DNA of 64,000 bases from Ohtaekwangia sp036568665. Its GTDB lineage: Bacteria > Bacteroidota > Bacteroidia > Cytophagales > Cyclobacteriaceae. Below, piece after piece: positions 41,469-50,135 of this stretch; positions within the stretch are counted from its first letter, which is position 1, and the number at the start of each line of letters is the position of its first letter. The position numbers were made by a program, and so were the translations under genes. Location of the stretch: positions 15,461 through 79,460 of the forward strand of contig NZ_DATCSD010000370.1 of assembly GCF_036568665.1 (NCBI RefSeq), read 5' to 3'. The notes under the pieces are model-generated. The model was not told the origin of the DNA and did no database searches. It saw nothing but the letters and a program-made list of their open reading frames with translations.

Positions 41469-43130
41469 ATGAAGAAACCAATAGTATTTACATTAGACGA
41501 TGACCCCCAGGTATTACGGGCTGTAGTCCGTGATCTTCGTAATGAATTTGGAAAAGATTTCAGGATCATGAGCACAACTTCTGCCAAAGAAGCGCTGGCA
41601 TCATTGACCGATCTGAAAAATAAAAATGAAGCGATCGCTTTATTTCTCTGCGATCAGCGTATGCCTGAAATGCTGGGCGTTGATTTTTTGCAGCAGGCGA
41701 AAGAAGTATATCCGGAAGCAAAGCGTATACTGTTAACAGCATACTCGGATACAGAAGCTGCAATCAAGGCGATCAATGAAGTGCAACTGGATTATTACCT
41801 GATGAAGCCTTGGGATCCTCCGCACGAACGATTATACCCTGCACTCACGGATCAGCTTGACGAATGGCAAAGCAGTCACGTTCCGGATTTTCAAGGTATA
41901 CGTATTGTAGGATACCAGTTCTCTCCGCGCTCACACCAGATCAAAGATTTTCTCTCGGGAAATCTTATACCTTATCAATGGCTCGATTATGAATCAAGCA
42001 TAGCAGGACAAGATCTTGTTGCTATCAATCACATCGAACCGAAAGATTTACCGGCTGTGTTTTTCGAAGATGGTTCATTCTTGCTGAACCCGGAGATACA
42101 GCAGGTAGGAGAAAAAACCGGCATGAACTCAAAGGCATCTAAAACGATGTACGATGTTACCATCATCGGTGCGGGGCCTTCCGGTTTAGCGGCAGCAGTA
42201 TATGGAGGCTCCGAAGGATTATCGACAGCAGTCATTGAGAAACGTGCTCCGGGTGGACAAGCCGGTACCAGCTCGCGTATTGAAAATTACCTGGGCTTTC
42301 CCAATGGACTCAGTGGTTCCGATCTTTCACGAAGAGCGTTCTCGCAGGCAACACGTTTCGGTGTCGAGTTTTTATCACCTCAGGAAGTTGTGAGTATATC
42401 CGTACAGGATCACTACAAGATCGTACAACTCGCAGATGGCAGTACACTCAACACGAAGAGTGTAATTATTACTACGGGTGTTGACTATCGCACGCTTGAG
42501 GCTATCGATGTAGAGCGTTTCACCGGGGCGGGAGTATATTATGGTGCTGCCACGACTGAAGCACACGCCTGCCGCAACAGTGATGTATATGTAGTGGGTG
42601 GCGGTAACTCTGCAGGACAGGCTGCGATGTACCTCGCTAATTTTGCCAATCGGGTACTCATTGTTATCCGCAGAAAAGATCTTACGGCTACAATGTCGAA
42701 ATACCTGATCGACCAGATCGCAGCCACTAAAAATATACATATACTTCCCGAGACAGAAATACGACAAGTATATGGCGATGATCGTCTTGCAGCGATCGAT
42801 GTGGAAAATATAGCGACCGGTATAAAAGAAAAAGTAAATGCCGCTGCGCTGTTTATTTTCATTGGTGCGCGCCCGGTTACAGACTGGATCACCCTCGATA
42901 TTATCAAAGATGAAAAAGGATTTATCGAAACAGGTCGCGAATTATTGAAATATGAGTCGTTCAAAAAATCATGGAAGCTGAACCGTGAGCCCTACTTACT
43001 CGAAACGTGTAGTCCCGGTATATTTGTAGCCGGAGATGTTCGCGCAGGCGCTATGAATCGTGTGGCCTCCGCTGTGGGCGAAGGTGCTATGGCTATCAAG
43101 TTTGTTCATCAATACCTGGCTGAAAATTAA
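41469..43130 (+). CDS. Response regulator fused to thioredoxin-reductase-like flavoprotein
   Basis: A 553-residue fusion. Residues 1-130: receiver with acidic pair in FTLDDDPQVL, phospho-acceptor Asp in LFLCDQRMPEM, then LLTAYSD and the Lys of YLMKPWD. Residues about 140-210: a thioredoxin/glutaredoxin-like segment (RIVGYQFSPRSHQIKDFLSG) with Ser-Pro-Arg-Ser where Cys-x2-Cys would be. Residues about 225-553: a TrxR-like NAD(P)H:FAD oxidoreductase (IIGAGPSGLAAAVY, GGQAGTSSRIENYLGFP, VVGGGNSAGQAAMYLA, GIFVAGDVRAGA). The TrxR catalytic CxxC site is also absent (YYGAATTEAHACRN). Phosphorylation by the upstream kinase probably gates flavin chemistry. NCBI-style names calling it thioredoxin reductase are thus misleading. 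Confidence 0.92.
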   Translation: MKKPIVFTLDDDPQVLRAVVRDLRNEFGKDFRIMSTTSAKEALASLTDLKNKNEAIALFLCDQRMPEMLGVDFLQQAKEVYPEAKRILLTAYSDTEAAIKAINEVQLDYYLMKPWDPPHERLYPALTDQLDEWQSSHVPDFQGIRIVGYQFSPRSHQIKDFLSGNLIPYQWLDYESSIAGQDLVAINHIEPKDLPAVFFEDGSFLLNPEIQQVGEKTGMNSKASKTMYDVTIIGAGPSGLAAAVYGGSEGLSTAVIEKRAPGGQAGTSSRIENYLGFPNGLSGSDLSRRAFSQATRFGVEFLSPQEVVSISVQDHYKIVQLADGSTLNTKSVIITTGVDYRTLEAIDVERFTGAGVYYGAATTEAHACRNSDVYVVGGGNSAGQAAMYLANFANRVLIVIRRKDLTATMSKYLIDQIAATKNIHILPETEIRQVYGDDRLAAIDVENIATGIKEKVNAAALFIFIGARPVTDWITLDIIKDEKGFIETGRELLKYESFKKSWKLNREPYLLETCSPGIFVAGDVRAGAMNRVASAVGEGAMAIKFVHQYLAEN

Positions 43131-43141
43131 TTATACCTGCT

Positions 43142-43414
43142 ATGCTCAAAGACGAACTCTGCTCTCACCTGGAAAATCTTCACAACCTGAAGAAAGCCAA
43201 AGAATTTGTATGCGAAGAGTGTATCAAGACAGGTGACGAGTGGGTTCACCTGCGCACTTGCCAGACTTGTGGCGCAACGCTATGCTGCGATGCCTCTCCC
43301 AACAAACATGCCTCGCGACACGCGCATGCGTCTGGCCACCCCGTTGCGATCTCTGCACAACCAGGCGAACGATGGGCCTATTGTTATGTGGATGAGCAGA
43401 TGGCATTCTATTAA
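43142..43414 (+). CDS. UBP-type zinc finger protein
   Basis: A 90-residue single-domain zf-UBP protein. Likely zinc ligands follow the family order: Cys and His in LCSHLENLHN, CEEC (CEECIKTGDEW), the pair in RTCQTCGATLCCDAS and several His in NKHASRHAHASGHPVAIS. In eukaryotes this finger binds the ubiquitin C-terminus; bacteria lack classical ubiquitin, so the partner is unknown, though I recall such genes next to RR-flavoprotein fusions in other bacteria. It lies 11 bases after the fusion gene and closes the operon; a terminator follows. Confidence 0.9.
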   Translation: MLKDELCSHLENLHNLKKAKEFVCEECIKTGDEWVHLRTCQTCGATLCCDASPNKHASRHAHASGHPVAISAQPGERWAYCYVDEQMAFY

Positions 43415-43433
43415 AAGCTGTAAGCTTAAAGTA

Positions 43434-43471
43434 TAAAGCAGAAAGTGAAATGCACAATGCTTTCTGCTTTA
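43434..43471. terminator. Bidirectional terminator with repeat-family words
   Basis: TAAAGCAGAAAG (43434-43445) pairs perfectly with CTTTCTGCTTTA (43460-43471) around a 14-base loop. Outside it TAAGCTTAAAG (43421-43431) mirrors CTTTAAGCTT near 43490, so the whole is a larger imperfect cruciform. It lies between the convergent zinc-finger and osmoprotectant genes. The same words recur at 63338-63387. Confidence 0.8.
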
Positions 43472-43489
43472 CACTTTCTACTTTGAGCT

Positions 43490-44977
43490 TTAAGCTTTCA
43501 TCTGTCGCAAGTGCTTCGGTATAAGCCACAACTCAATTCCCTCAAATACAAGTTCCAGTATAATTGCCAACAACGCTGAAGGTATAGCACCTGTCAAAAT
43601 CATCTTGGTATTATTCAATGCGAGGCCGGTAACTATATATTCTCCCAGTCCACCGGCACCGATAAAAGCTGCGAGTGTAGCCGTGCCTACGTTGATCACC
43701 GCAGCAGTGCGTATACCAGTCAGTATCATCGGCATAGCCAACGGTATCTCTACATGCCGCAGACTGTTCCAGGTAGTCATACCCATGGCCATAGCCACTT
43801 TCTTTAATACAGGGTCTACCGTAAACAAGCCAATCATGGTATTGCGCAGTATCGGTAATAGTGCATACAGGAACAACGCGATTACGGCCGGTACTATACC
43901 TATACCTGCCAGTGGAATCATCAGCGCGAGCAACGCTATAGATGGGATTGTCTGTAAGATACCGGTGATATATAGAATTACTCGTGCTACCACAGGATAG
44001 CGATACAGCATAACTCCCAACGGCAGGGCTACTGCAATGGCAGCCAATAATGATAGCAGCGTAAGCTTCAGGTGTACACCTGTCTTTTTCAATACTTCCC
44101 ATACATCGCTGTCGGTTGCAGCAGGTGTATTACCCATGAGTTTGCGCGACACGAGAAATTCCTGTGCAATTTTCCGGTGACTTTTGTTATTAAAAAGTGC
44201 TTCGGCATTCAAGCGCTGCATGGTCGTATCCGGTATAGCCTGTGTCAGTTTAGCCAATAACTCTTTTGCTTTTACAGGAAGCGAAGCTGTATATAGTGAT
44301 ACTGCATTATATTCCGGGAAGAATCGCTCGTTGTCTTGCAACACCTGTAAATTATACCGTTCTATCTCACCATCGGTAGAGTATGCATCCGTAAGCTGTA
44401 TGGTGTTTTCACGAAGCGCCTGGTATGCCAGTCCGTGTTCGAGACCAACAGGCTGCTGATGCAGATTGTAGAAGGATGCAAGATTACTCCAGCCATCGGC
44501 ACGTTCCAGAAATTCATAACTGAGCCCTGCTTTTAATCGCGGATGTGATACGAGATCAGAAATTGTTTTCACTTGTAATTTCTCCGCCAGTGCCCGGGTC
44601 ATTACCAGGGCATAGGTATTGTTAAATCCATAAGGCGATGATAGTTCAAGCTGAAATTTGTCTGCTAATATTTCCTGCATCTTCTCCGTTGTAACCGAGC
44701 GATCCTGGTTTAATATTTCCAGCGCAATAGTGCCGGTATATTCCGGGTATATATCAATAGCGCCTGTGCGAAGAGCCTCAAAGCTCACGGCAGTTCCTCC
44801 AAGATTAAATTTGCGTTCTACCGTAAAGCCACCGTCTTCCAGGATCAAGGCAATCATTTCGCTGAGTATATATCCCTCATTAAAATGTTTCGCTCCCACC
44901 CGTATCGGTTTCTGCTGCGCAGTAGCCGGCAGGTATATATATAACGCAACCGAAAGAATCAGTAGAGCTCTGTACAT
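43490..44977 (-). CDS. Osmoprotectant ABC importer: binding protein fused to permease (OpuB/ProX-ProW type)
   Basis: A 495-residue fusion. A signal peptide (MYRALLILSVALYIYLPATA) precedes an OpuAC-type substrate-binding domain (about 22-290): PIRVGAKHFNEGYILSEMIA, FEALRTGAIDIYPEYTGTIA, SPYGFNNTYALVM, TDAYSTDGEIERY. From about residue 300 a BPD-type permease with five or six helices follows, with the coupling motif MGMTTWNSLRHVEIPLAMPM and GAGGLGEYIVTGLAL near the end. The substrate is probably glycine betaine, choline or a related quaternary amine. The binding domain here is N-terminal; well-known fusions such as lactococcal OpuABC carry it at the C-terminus. The ATPase gene lies 2 bases upstream. 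Confidence 0.92.
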   Translation of the reverse strand: MYRALLILSVALYIYLPATAQQKPIRVGAKHFNEGYILSEMIALILEDGGFTVERKFNLGGTAVSFEALRTGAIDIYPEYTGTIALEILNQDRSVTTEKMQEILADKFQLELSSPYGFNNTYALVMTRALAEKLQVKTISDLVSHPRLKAGLSYEFLERADGWSNLASFYNLHQQPVGLEHGLAYQALRENTIQLTDAYSTDGEIERYNLQVLQDNERFFPEYNAVSLYTASLPVKAKELLAKLTQAIPDTTMQRLNAEALFNNKSHRKIAQEFLVSRKLMGNTPAATDSDVWEVLKKTGVHLKLTLLSLLAAIAVALPLGVMLYRYPVVARVILYITGILQTIPSIALLALMIPLAGIGIVPAVIALFLYALLPILRNTMIGLFTVDPVLKKVAMAMGMTTWNSLRHVEIPLAMPMILTGIRTAAVINVGTATLAAFIGAGGLGEYIVTGLALNNTKMILTGAIPSALLAIILELVFEGIELWLIPKHLRQMKA

Positions 44978-44979
44978 CG

Positions 44980-45687
44980 CTACGCAATTAAAGAAGATTT
45001 CAGTACATCTATATTCGCTATAGCTCCGGAGGTTTTGATCGTACCATCTTCCAATGCCATAAAATAATCTCCGAGTATACGCGCTTCTTCCCGATCGTGC
45101 GATACCAATACAATGGTGCGTGGCTCATCACGCTGTATAGCTTTCAGGTGACTATATATACTTTGCTTGGTGTCGGTATCCAGCGAAGCAAACGGTTCGT
45201 CCATCAACAGCACCGGTGGCTCCAGCAACATGGCACGACATAACCCCGCCCGCTGTTGTTCTCCACCCGACAGCTCGTGCGGATATTTGTGTATATAGGA
45301 AATCGGCAACTCCACCATGTCCAGCAAATGAAGCGCGCGCTGATGTGTTTTATGTGCCGGCTGTTGCGCGATCTTGCCGGGCAATACTATATTATCATAT
45401 AATGTAAGATGCGGAAATAAACCGATGTGCTGTATTACATACCCGAGCTTCAATCGTATTGTATGAATGTTGCTGTAATCCAGCGGTGCATCGAAGAGCG
45501 CAACGCTTCCCCTATCCGGCCGAATCATGCCGTTAATGATCTGCAATAAAGTAGATTTACCGCTGCCGCTTTTTCCCAGCACCACCGTTACTTTCTCGTG
45601 CGCAAATGACCATGATAGACCTGAGAGAACCGGCTTCGTGGAAAAGCTATGGGTAATATCGGTGAGTATAATGGGATCAACCGGCAT
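44980..45687 (-). CDS. Osmoprotectant ABC importer ATPase (OpuBA/ProV type)
   Basis: A 235-residue ABC ATPase with Walker A GKSGSGKST, signature LSGGEQQR, Walker B VLLMDEPFASLD and switch VSHDREEA. The QIINGMIRPDRGSVALFDAP and LKLGYVIQHIGLFPHLTLYD segments match the QAT (quaternary amine) subfamily. It lacks the C-terminal CBS domains of ProV/OpuAA that sense ionic strength, so osmotic gating is not through CBS here. It is the first gene of the two-gene importer operon. Confidence 0.92.
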   Translation of the reverse strand: MPVDPIILTDITHSFSTKPVLSGLSWSFAHEKVTVVLGKSGSGKSTLLQIINGMIRPDRGSVALFDAPLDYSNIHTIRLKLGYVIQHIGLFPHLTLYDNIVLPGKIAQQPAHKTHQRALHLLDMVELPISYIHKYPHELSGGEQQRAGLCRAMLLEPPVLLMDEPFASLDTDTKQSIYSHLKAIQRDEPRTIVLVSHDREEARILGDYFMALEDGTIKTSGAIANIDVLKSSLIA

Positions 45688-45748
45688 TTGCGTGTATCAG
45701 TTTTCCCTAAATATACAGCCTGGAAGAGAATATACAGGTATAAATTCT

Positions 45749-47470
45749 TTACACCTGTGTCGGTACGCTGCGCATGGCCCCGCGCGTATCGAGGCGATTG
45801 ATAAATTCTTCGAGTGAATCGTTTTCAGAAAGGTTCAGCCTCTTCTTCAGGCGGTAGCGCGATTGCTTTACACTATCGGGAGAGACACCCAGCATCTTGG
45901 CTGATTCTTTCAACGACAGGTTCATGCGAAGCAATGCAGCGAGGCGAAGTTCCGCAGCCGTTATATCCTGGTATTTATAGCGCAGCATGGCAAAGAAGTT
46001 CGGGTATACTTCTTCAAACGCTCGCTTAAAGTTTTCCCAATCTTCCTGTGTAAGAATGTTGGATTCAAGTATGCGGTTAAACTTCTCGATCTGTACGTGT
46101 TCTTCCGGTTGTGCCTGTGCTGCTTCCAGTTCCTTGTTCATCTTTTCCAGCAACTCCGATTTTTCCAGCAGACTTTGCTTCAGAAAATCCAGTTGTTGCT
46201 CTTTTATCTGCAACTGGTGTTCATTGCGCTCGAGTTGGCGTTTGTTCTTCAGCTTCTGCCGGTTATAAAGTAATCCTCCAATGATTACGAGCAATACACC
46301 TGCCGTCAGAAATGTATTCCGTCTGAAAAGATCAGCTTTGTGCTGCTGTTGTAATAGCGTGATCTCGGCTTCTTTTCTGTCAAGCTCGTGCGTATGGTTC
46401 AGCCGTTGTACCTCACTGATGTTCTCGGAATTTTTCAGGCTATCGTTCAATGCATGATAGAGTGCTTGATAATTGTAGGCGTGTTTGTAATCGCTCTTCA
46501 TACTGCTGGCGAGCATCGCTTTTTCATAATTACGGGCTAATGCTACTTTGTAATCAATACTGCGCGCAACGTCAATTCCTTTCAGGGCAACCGCCAGTGC
46601 TTTATCGGGCTGCTGTTGTGTGATATATACCTGGCCGAGGTTTGCATATATTTCCGTCTGGGCCGGGCGATCATCCTGCTCAATAGCCACTTTCAATGCG
46701 CGCTCGTGATATTGCAGCGCCTGCATATAGTCTTTCTCCTGAAAGTAAAACGTGCCCATCAGGTTCAGCACCGTAGCACTGAAACGTTTATCATCAATCT
46801 CTTCACAGATGGCCAGCGATTGCTTATAATTTTCAAGAGCCTTCGCTCCTTTTCCCTGTCGCTGATAGATCTCAGCCATGTTTGTTAACGCCCGTGTTAT
46901 ACCACTTTTGAAATCGCGTTTCTTCCAAATGGCAAGTGCTTTATCAAAATGACCAAGGGCCTCTTCATTCTCCTCACGATCGCTATAGATCAGTCCCATG
47001 TTGTTGTTCATGGCGGCAATCCAGGTAGAGTCTTTCAGTTCTTCATAGATCTTTAACGCCTGCAGCAGGTAGTCGCTGGCTTTCACAGGATCGCCCGTGC
47101 GGTTGTATAAAAATGCAATGCGGCTATACGCTTTTCCCTGCATTTTTTTATTCTGCAGTTTTCGCGCAAGCTGCGTAGCCTCGGTGGCGGTTTGTATGGC
47201 TTCTATTGCGTTGGCATTGGTCTGCAGACTTAGCAAAGCGAACAGCGTATTCACCCGGTTCGTATCTTCCGGCAATGTACTCAACACGGCTTTGAGACTA
47301 TCTTCTTTAGGCGATTGCGCACATACCATGTTACCGGGCAACAACGCGCTGGCAACGACTATACATACCGATATAACCGATGTGATCCTTATTCGAAGGG
47401 ATTGAATAGAGAGAGAGTCTGTGCCGGCAGACTTCACTTTAAACACTGAAAAGAATCTCCGTAATAACAT
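45749..47470 (-). CDS. TPR-repeat membrane regulator with C-terminal LuxR-like HTH
   Basis: A 573-residue protein. An N-terminal signal/anchor (VISVCIVVASALLPGNMVCA) precedes about six TPR repeats (residues 60-350, for example ASDYLLQALKIYEELKDSTW and ALGHFDKALAIWKKRDF). A transmembrane helix TFLTAGVLLVIIGGLLYN lies near residue 390, then a coiled coil rich in Leu, Gln and Lys, and a C-terminal helix-turn-helix YQDITAAELRLAALLRMNLS with KESAKMLGVSPDSVKQSRYR. This layout is common in Bacteroidota: the TPRs sense in the periplasm while the HTH faces the cytoplasm. The target genes are unknown. Confidence 0.9.
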   Translation of the reverse strand: MLLRRFFSVFKVKSAGTDSLSIQSLRIRITSVISVCIVVASALLPGNMVCAQSPKEDSLKAVLSTLPEDTNRVNTLFALLSLQTNANAIEAIQTATEATQLARKLQNKKMQGKAYSRIAFLYNRTGDPVKASDYLLQALKIYEELKDSTWIAAMNNNMGLIYSDREENEEALGHFDKALAIWKKRDFKSGITRALTNMAEIYQRQGKGAKALENYKQSLAICEEIDDKRFSATVLNLMGTFYFQEKDYMQALQYHERALKVAIEQDDRPAQTEIYANLGQVYITQQQPDKALAVALKGIDVARSIDYKVALARNYEKAMLASSMKSDYKHAYNYQALYHALNDSLKNSENISEVQRLNHTHELDRKEAEITLLQQQHKADLFRRNTFLTAGVLLVIIGGLLYNRQKLKNKRQLERNEHQLQIKEQQLDFLKQSLLEKSELLEKMNKELEAAQAQPEEHVQIEKFNRILESNILTQEDWENFKRAFEEVYPNFFAMLRYKYQDITAAELRLAALLRMNLSLKESAKMLGVSPDSVKQSRYRLKKRLNLSENDSLEEFINRLDTRGAMRSVPTQV

Positions 47471-47828
47471 ATCCCGTACATAGCTTTTTTAAGAAGCGTT
47501 AGCCGTTACAGCATAACGCTCTCCAAAGCATCAGAAAAATATAACAATAGTTTTATTATGCTGCTATGGGATATTAGAAAAACATTTCATATCCCGGCAG
47601 GTCAGCCAAAGGAGGTAGCAGGTAGAGGATGCAAATTTTCTTTTTTTTCATTACGATTCCAAAAAAAATCTATGCGCACATCGCACAAAAATGTTTACAG
47701 CATACAGCTTACAGTTGATAGCGGTATCGTTAGCGGCTTTCTGTATTTTTCGCTTATAAACCACAAAACATAGCAAAGCTTTTTTCATCTATAGTTTGAT
47801 GTTTCTGTTTCTGACTTATCTTGCTGAT
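47471..47828. other. Intergenic region, nothing recognised
   Basis: This gap lies between the divergent TPR regulator and M20 genes. Low-complexity T- and A-runs occur around 47640-47670. I see no hairpin, consensus -7 element or small gene that I would defend. Confidence 0.4.
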
Positions 47829-49160
47829 ATGAAAATGATCCGCATTACCTGTATATGTATCGCGCTTGTATCCTCTGCCTATGCGCAAACAAAATCTCCC
47901 GCTATAAAACAAGTAGAAGAGTATACCAGCAAGCAATATCCTTCACTGGAAAAATTATACCGACAGCTGCATCAGAATCCCGAGCTTTCACTGCATGAAG
48001 AAAAAACAGCGAAGATCATGGCAGAAGAACTTCGTACGTTGGGCTTTGATGTGATCGAAAAATTAGGAGGCCAGAGTTTAGTAGGGATTCTTAAAAACGG
48101 TAAAGGTCCTACCGTATTAATCCGCACGGATATGGACGCACTGCCACTCGAAGAAAAAACAGGTTTGCCGTATGCGAGTAAAGCAAGAGGTATAAATGCT
48201 GTTGGTGCCGATGTACCGGTGATGCATGCCTGCGGCCACGATATACACATGACTGTGTTTGTTGGCACCGCACGTGCACTCACTGCTACACGCAAGCAAT
48301 GGAAAGGAACATTGATAATGGTAGCACAATCATCGGAAGAGAATGGCTTTGGTGCAGATATGCTATTCAAAGCCGGACTATATGATACTATACCGAAGCC
48401 TGATTATGCTATAGCTCTTCACGACAATGCATCGCTGGAAGCGGGTAAAGTTGGTTATCATGCCGGAGCGTTTATGGCCAGCGTAGACATGATGAACATT
48501 ACTGTGCATGGTAAAGGAGGTCATGGTGCAGCACCTCATACTACGATCGATCCTGTAGTACTGAGTGCTGAAATGATTCTTGCATTTCAAACCATAGTAA
48601 GCCGCGAGATCAATCCGCTGGAGCCGGCTGTCATTACGGTAGGTTCTATTCACGGAGGCTCGGTGCATAATATTATACCGGATGATGTAAAATTACAGCT
48701 CACGCTGCGCTCCTATTCTCCTGAAGTACGTCAGCAGATCATTGCTGCTATTCATAAAAAAAGCGAGCACCTCGCACTGCAGGCAGGCGTTGCCGCTGAT
48801 AAGTTACCGGAGATCACCATCAACGATCCGCAGACACCAGCCACTATAAATGATGTAGAACTTACCAACCGGCTGGTGCAGGTATTTCAACAGCAATTTG
48901 GAAAAGAAAATGTAGTGGAGTTACAACCCGCTATGGTGGGCGAAGATTTCAGTCGCTTTGGTTTACAGGATAAGAAAGTTCCTATCTGTATGTTCTGGCT
49001 CGGAGCAGTGGATCCTGCCAAAGTAAAGCAGGCAAAAGAACAAGGCGTTGCTTTACCATCGCTGCACTCTTCTACATTTATACCATTACCGGAACCCACT
49101 ATTAAAACAGGCGTTGCTGCGATGAGTGCCGCTGCGTTGAATCTTTTCGGGAGTCGTTAA
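47829..49160 (+). CDS. Secreted M20-family amidohydrolase
   Basis: About 443 residues from the chosen start at 47829 (MKMIRITCICIALVSSAYAQ), which gives a clean signal peptide. Metallopeptidase M20 (hippurate hydrolase/IAA-amino-acid hydrolase group) features follow: LYRQLHQNPELSLHEEKTA, the metal-binding VLIRTDMDALPLEEKTG, VMHACGHDIHMT and AQSSEENGFGADMLF with the catalytic Glu pair. The dimerisation lid contains VHGKGGHGAAPHTTIDPVVL, and the C-terminal GEDFSRFG and PSLHSSTF supply further ligands. It releases amino acids from N-acyl conjugates; the acyl group is unknown. The stop lies in the first bases of dispersed repeat copy B. Confidence 0.93.
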   Translation: MKMIRITCICIALVSSAYAQTKSPAIKQVEEYTSKQYPSLEKLYRQLHQNPELSLHEEKTAKIMAEELRTLGFDVIEKLGGQSLVGILKNGKGPTVLIRTDMDALPLEEKTGLPYASKARGINAVGADVPVMHACGHDIHMTVFVGTARALTATRKQWKGTLIMVAQSSEENGFGADMLFKAGLYDTIPKPDYAIALHDNASLEAGKVGYHAGAFMASVDMMNITVHGKGGHGAAPHTTIDPVVLSAEMILAFQTIVSREINPLEPAVITVGSIHGGSVHNIIPDDVKLQLTLRSYSPEVRQQIIAAIHKKSEHLALQAGVAADKLPEITINDPQTPATINDVELTNRLVQVFQQQFGKENVVELQPAMVGEDFSRFGLQDKKVPICMFWLGAVDPAKVKQAKEQGVALPSLHSSTFIPLPEPTIKTGVAAMSAAALNLFGSR

Positions 49161-49459
49161 CCGTTAATCGTGAGGATGCTGTAAAATGTTTCTTCCATGC
49201 AGATTGCAAAAGGGAAAGTAAAACTTTATTAAGATATATACCTGAAAGAAGATTTACTTTCATTTCCCTGTGTCGGTTGGGAACAACTGATACAACTGTT
49301 TTATGCTTTCGGACTTTCTGTCTTCCGGACTTTATACTTCAACATTCGCTAATCGATGTTCCTTGTTCGATATTCAATTTCCGTTATTCGTTATATGTTA
49401 ATGGTTATCCGTTACAATTTCCGTATAACGGTTAACCATTAACGGTTAACAGTTATCGA
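49156..49459. repeat. Dispersed mosaic repeat, copy B
   Basis: Fills the gap between the M20 and DinB genes. It shares exact strings of 17 (49332-49348), 25 (49352-49376) and 18 bases (49397-49414) with copy A at 36649-36820. It ends in tandem GTTAACCATTAACGGTTAAC-type words that run into the DinB stop region. No gene is visible in it. Confidence 0.75.
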
Positions 49460-49935
49460 CTCTTCACCAACACAACCTGTCCGAGGTGATATGCTACATG
49501 GCTGGTGCGATTCAGCAATACACTTAATTTGTTACGATACGGTTCTTTCTGAAAATCTTCATCCGTCATGCGCAGATGGCGTGTAAACCAATCGGCTGTT
49601 GATACTTTACTGAAGCGCTCCGTCAGTGTCTTGATGGTGGTTGTCCAGGCATCTCTTACTTCCTGTACAGACGGTGCTTCTTTCGCTTTATCGGGTGATG
49701 AAAGGAAGATGGCATCATAGTGTGCATACTGACGCTCGCCTAACCCGAGAATGGAATTTATACCATCGTTCACAGCAGCCAAATGTCCTACCAGGTATAT
49801 AACACGGTTCTTCCCGGGAGCGATCTCCTGCAAAAGTTGCTCATCGGATAATGCATTGAATAATTGATCGGCACGTTTGATCTGGGTTTCCCAGGCTTGC
49901 ATCGCCATGGTTACAATAAGTTGTTCCTGATTCAT
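49453..49935 (-). CDS. DinB-family protein
   Basis: A protein of about 160 residues from the chosen start at 49935 (MNQEQLIVTMAMQAWETQIK); 12 further in-frame codons precede it. The DinB bundle is recognised by ADQLFNALSDEQLLQEIAPG, the first His in YLVGHLAAVNDGI and the C-terminal pair in LLNRTSHVAYHLGQVVLVKS. The His positions match the usual metal site. Substrate unknown. The 3' end abuts repeat copy B. Confidence 0.87.
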   Translation of the reverse strand: MNQEQLIVTMAMQAWETQIKRADQLFNALSDEQLLQEIAPGKNRVIYLVGHLAAVNDGINSILGLGERQYAHYDAIFLSSPDKAKEAPSVQEVRDAWTTTIKTLTERFSKVSTADWFTRHLRMTDEDFQKEPYRNKLSVLLNRTSHVAYHLGQVVLVKSR

Positions 49936-50135
49936 GTTTGAGGTGGATAAAATGAGTTTCATGTCCAACAAAGTTTACCTGCATTTTGTGCTGCACGCGT
50001 AGAATTTATTTGTTAGATCATGGCGGTAAAGATCATTTACACTTCCTAGTAATCACGATCAAAAAAGTATTTACCTGATCGCGTGCTGGTTATACCATTA
50101 TACATCCATCATGTTACTTCTCAAATTTCTTATTA

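Noticed and set aside
49156..49459. Insertion-sequence remnant
   Set aside because: There is no transposase fragment, terminal inverted repeat or target duplication.
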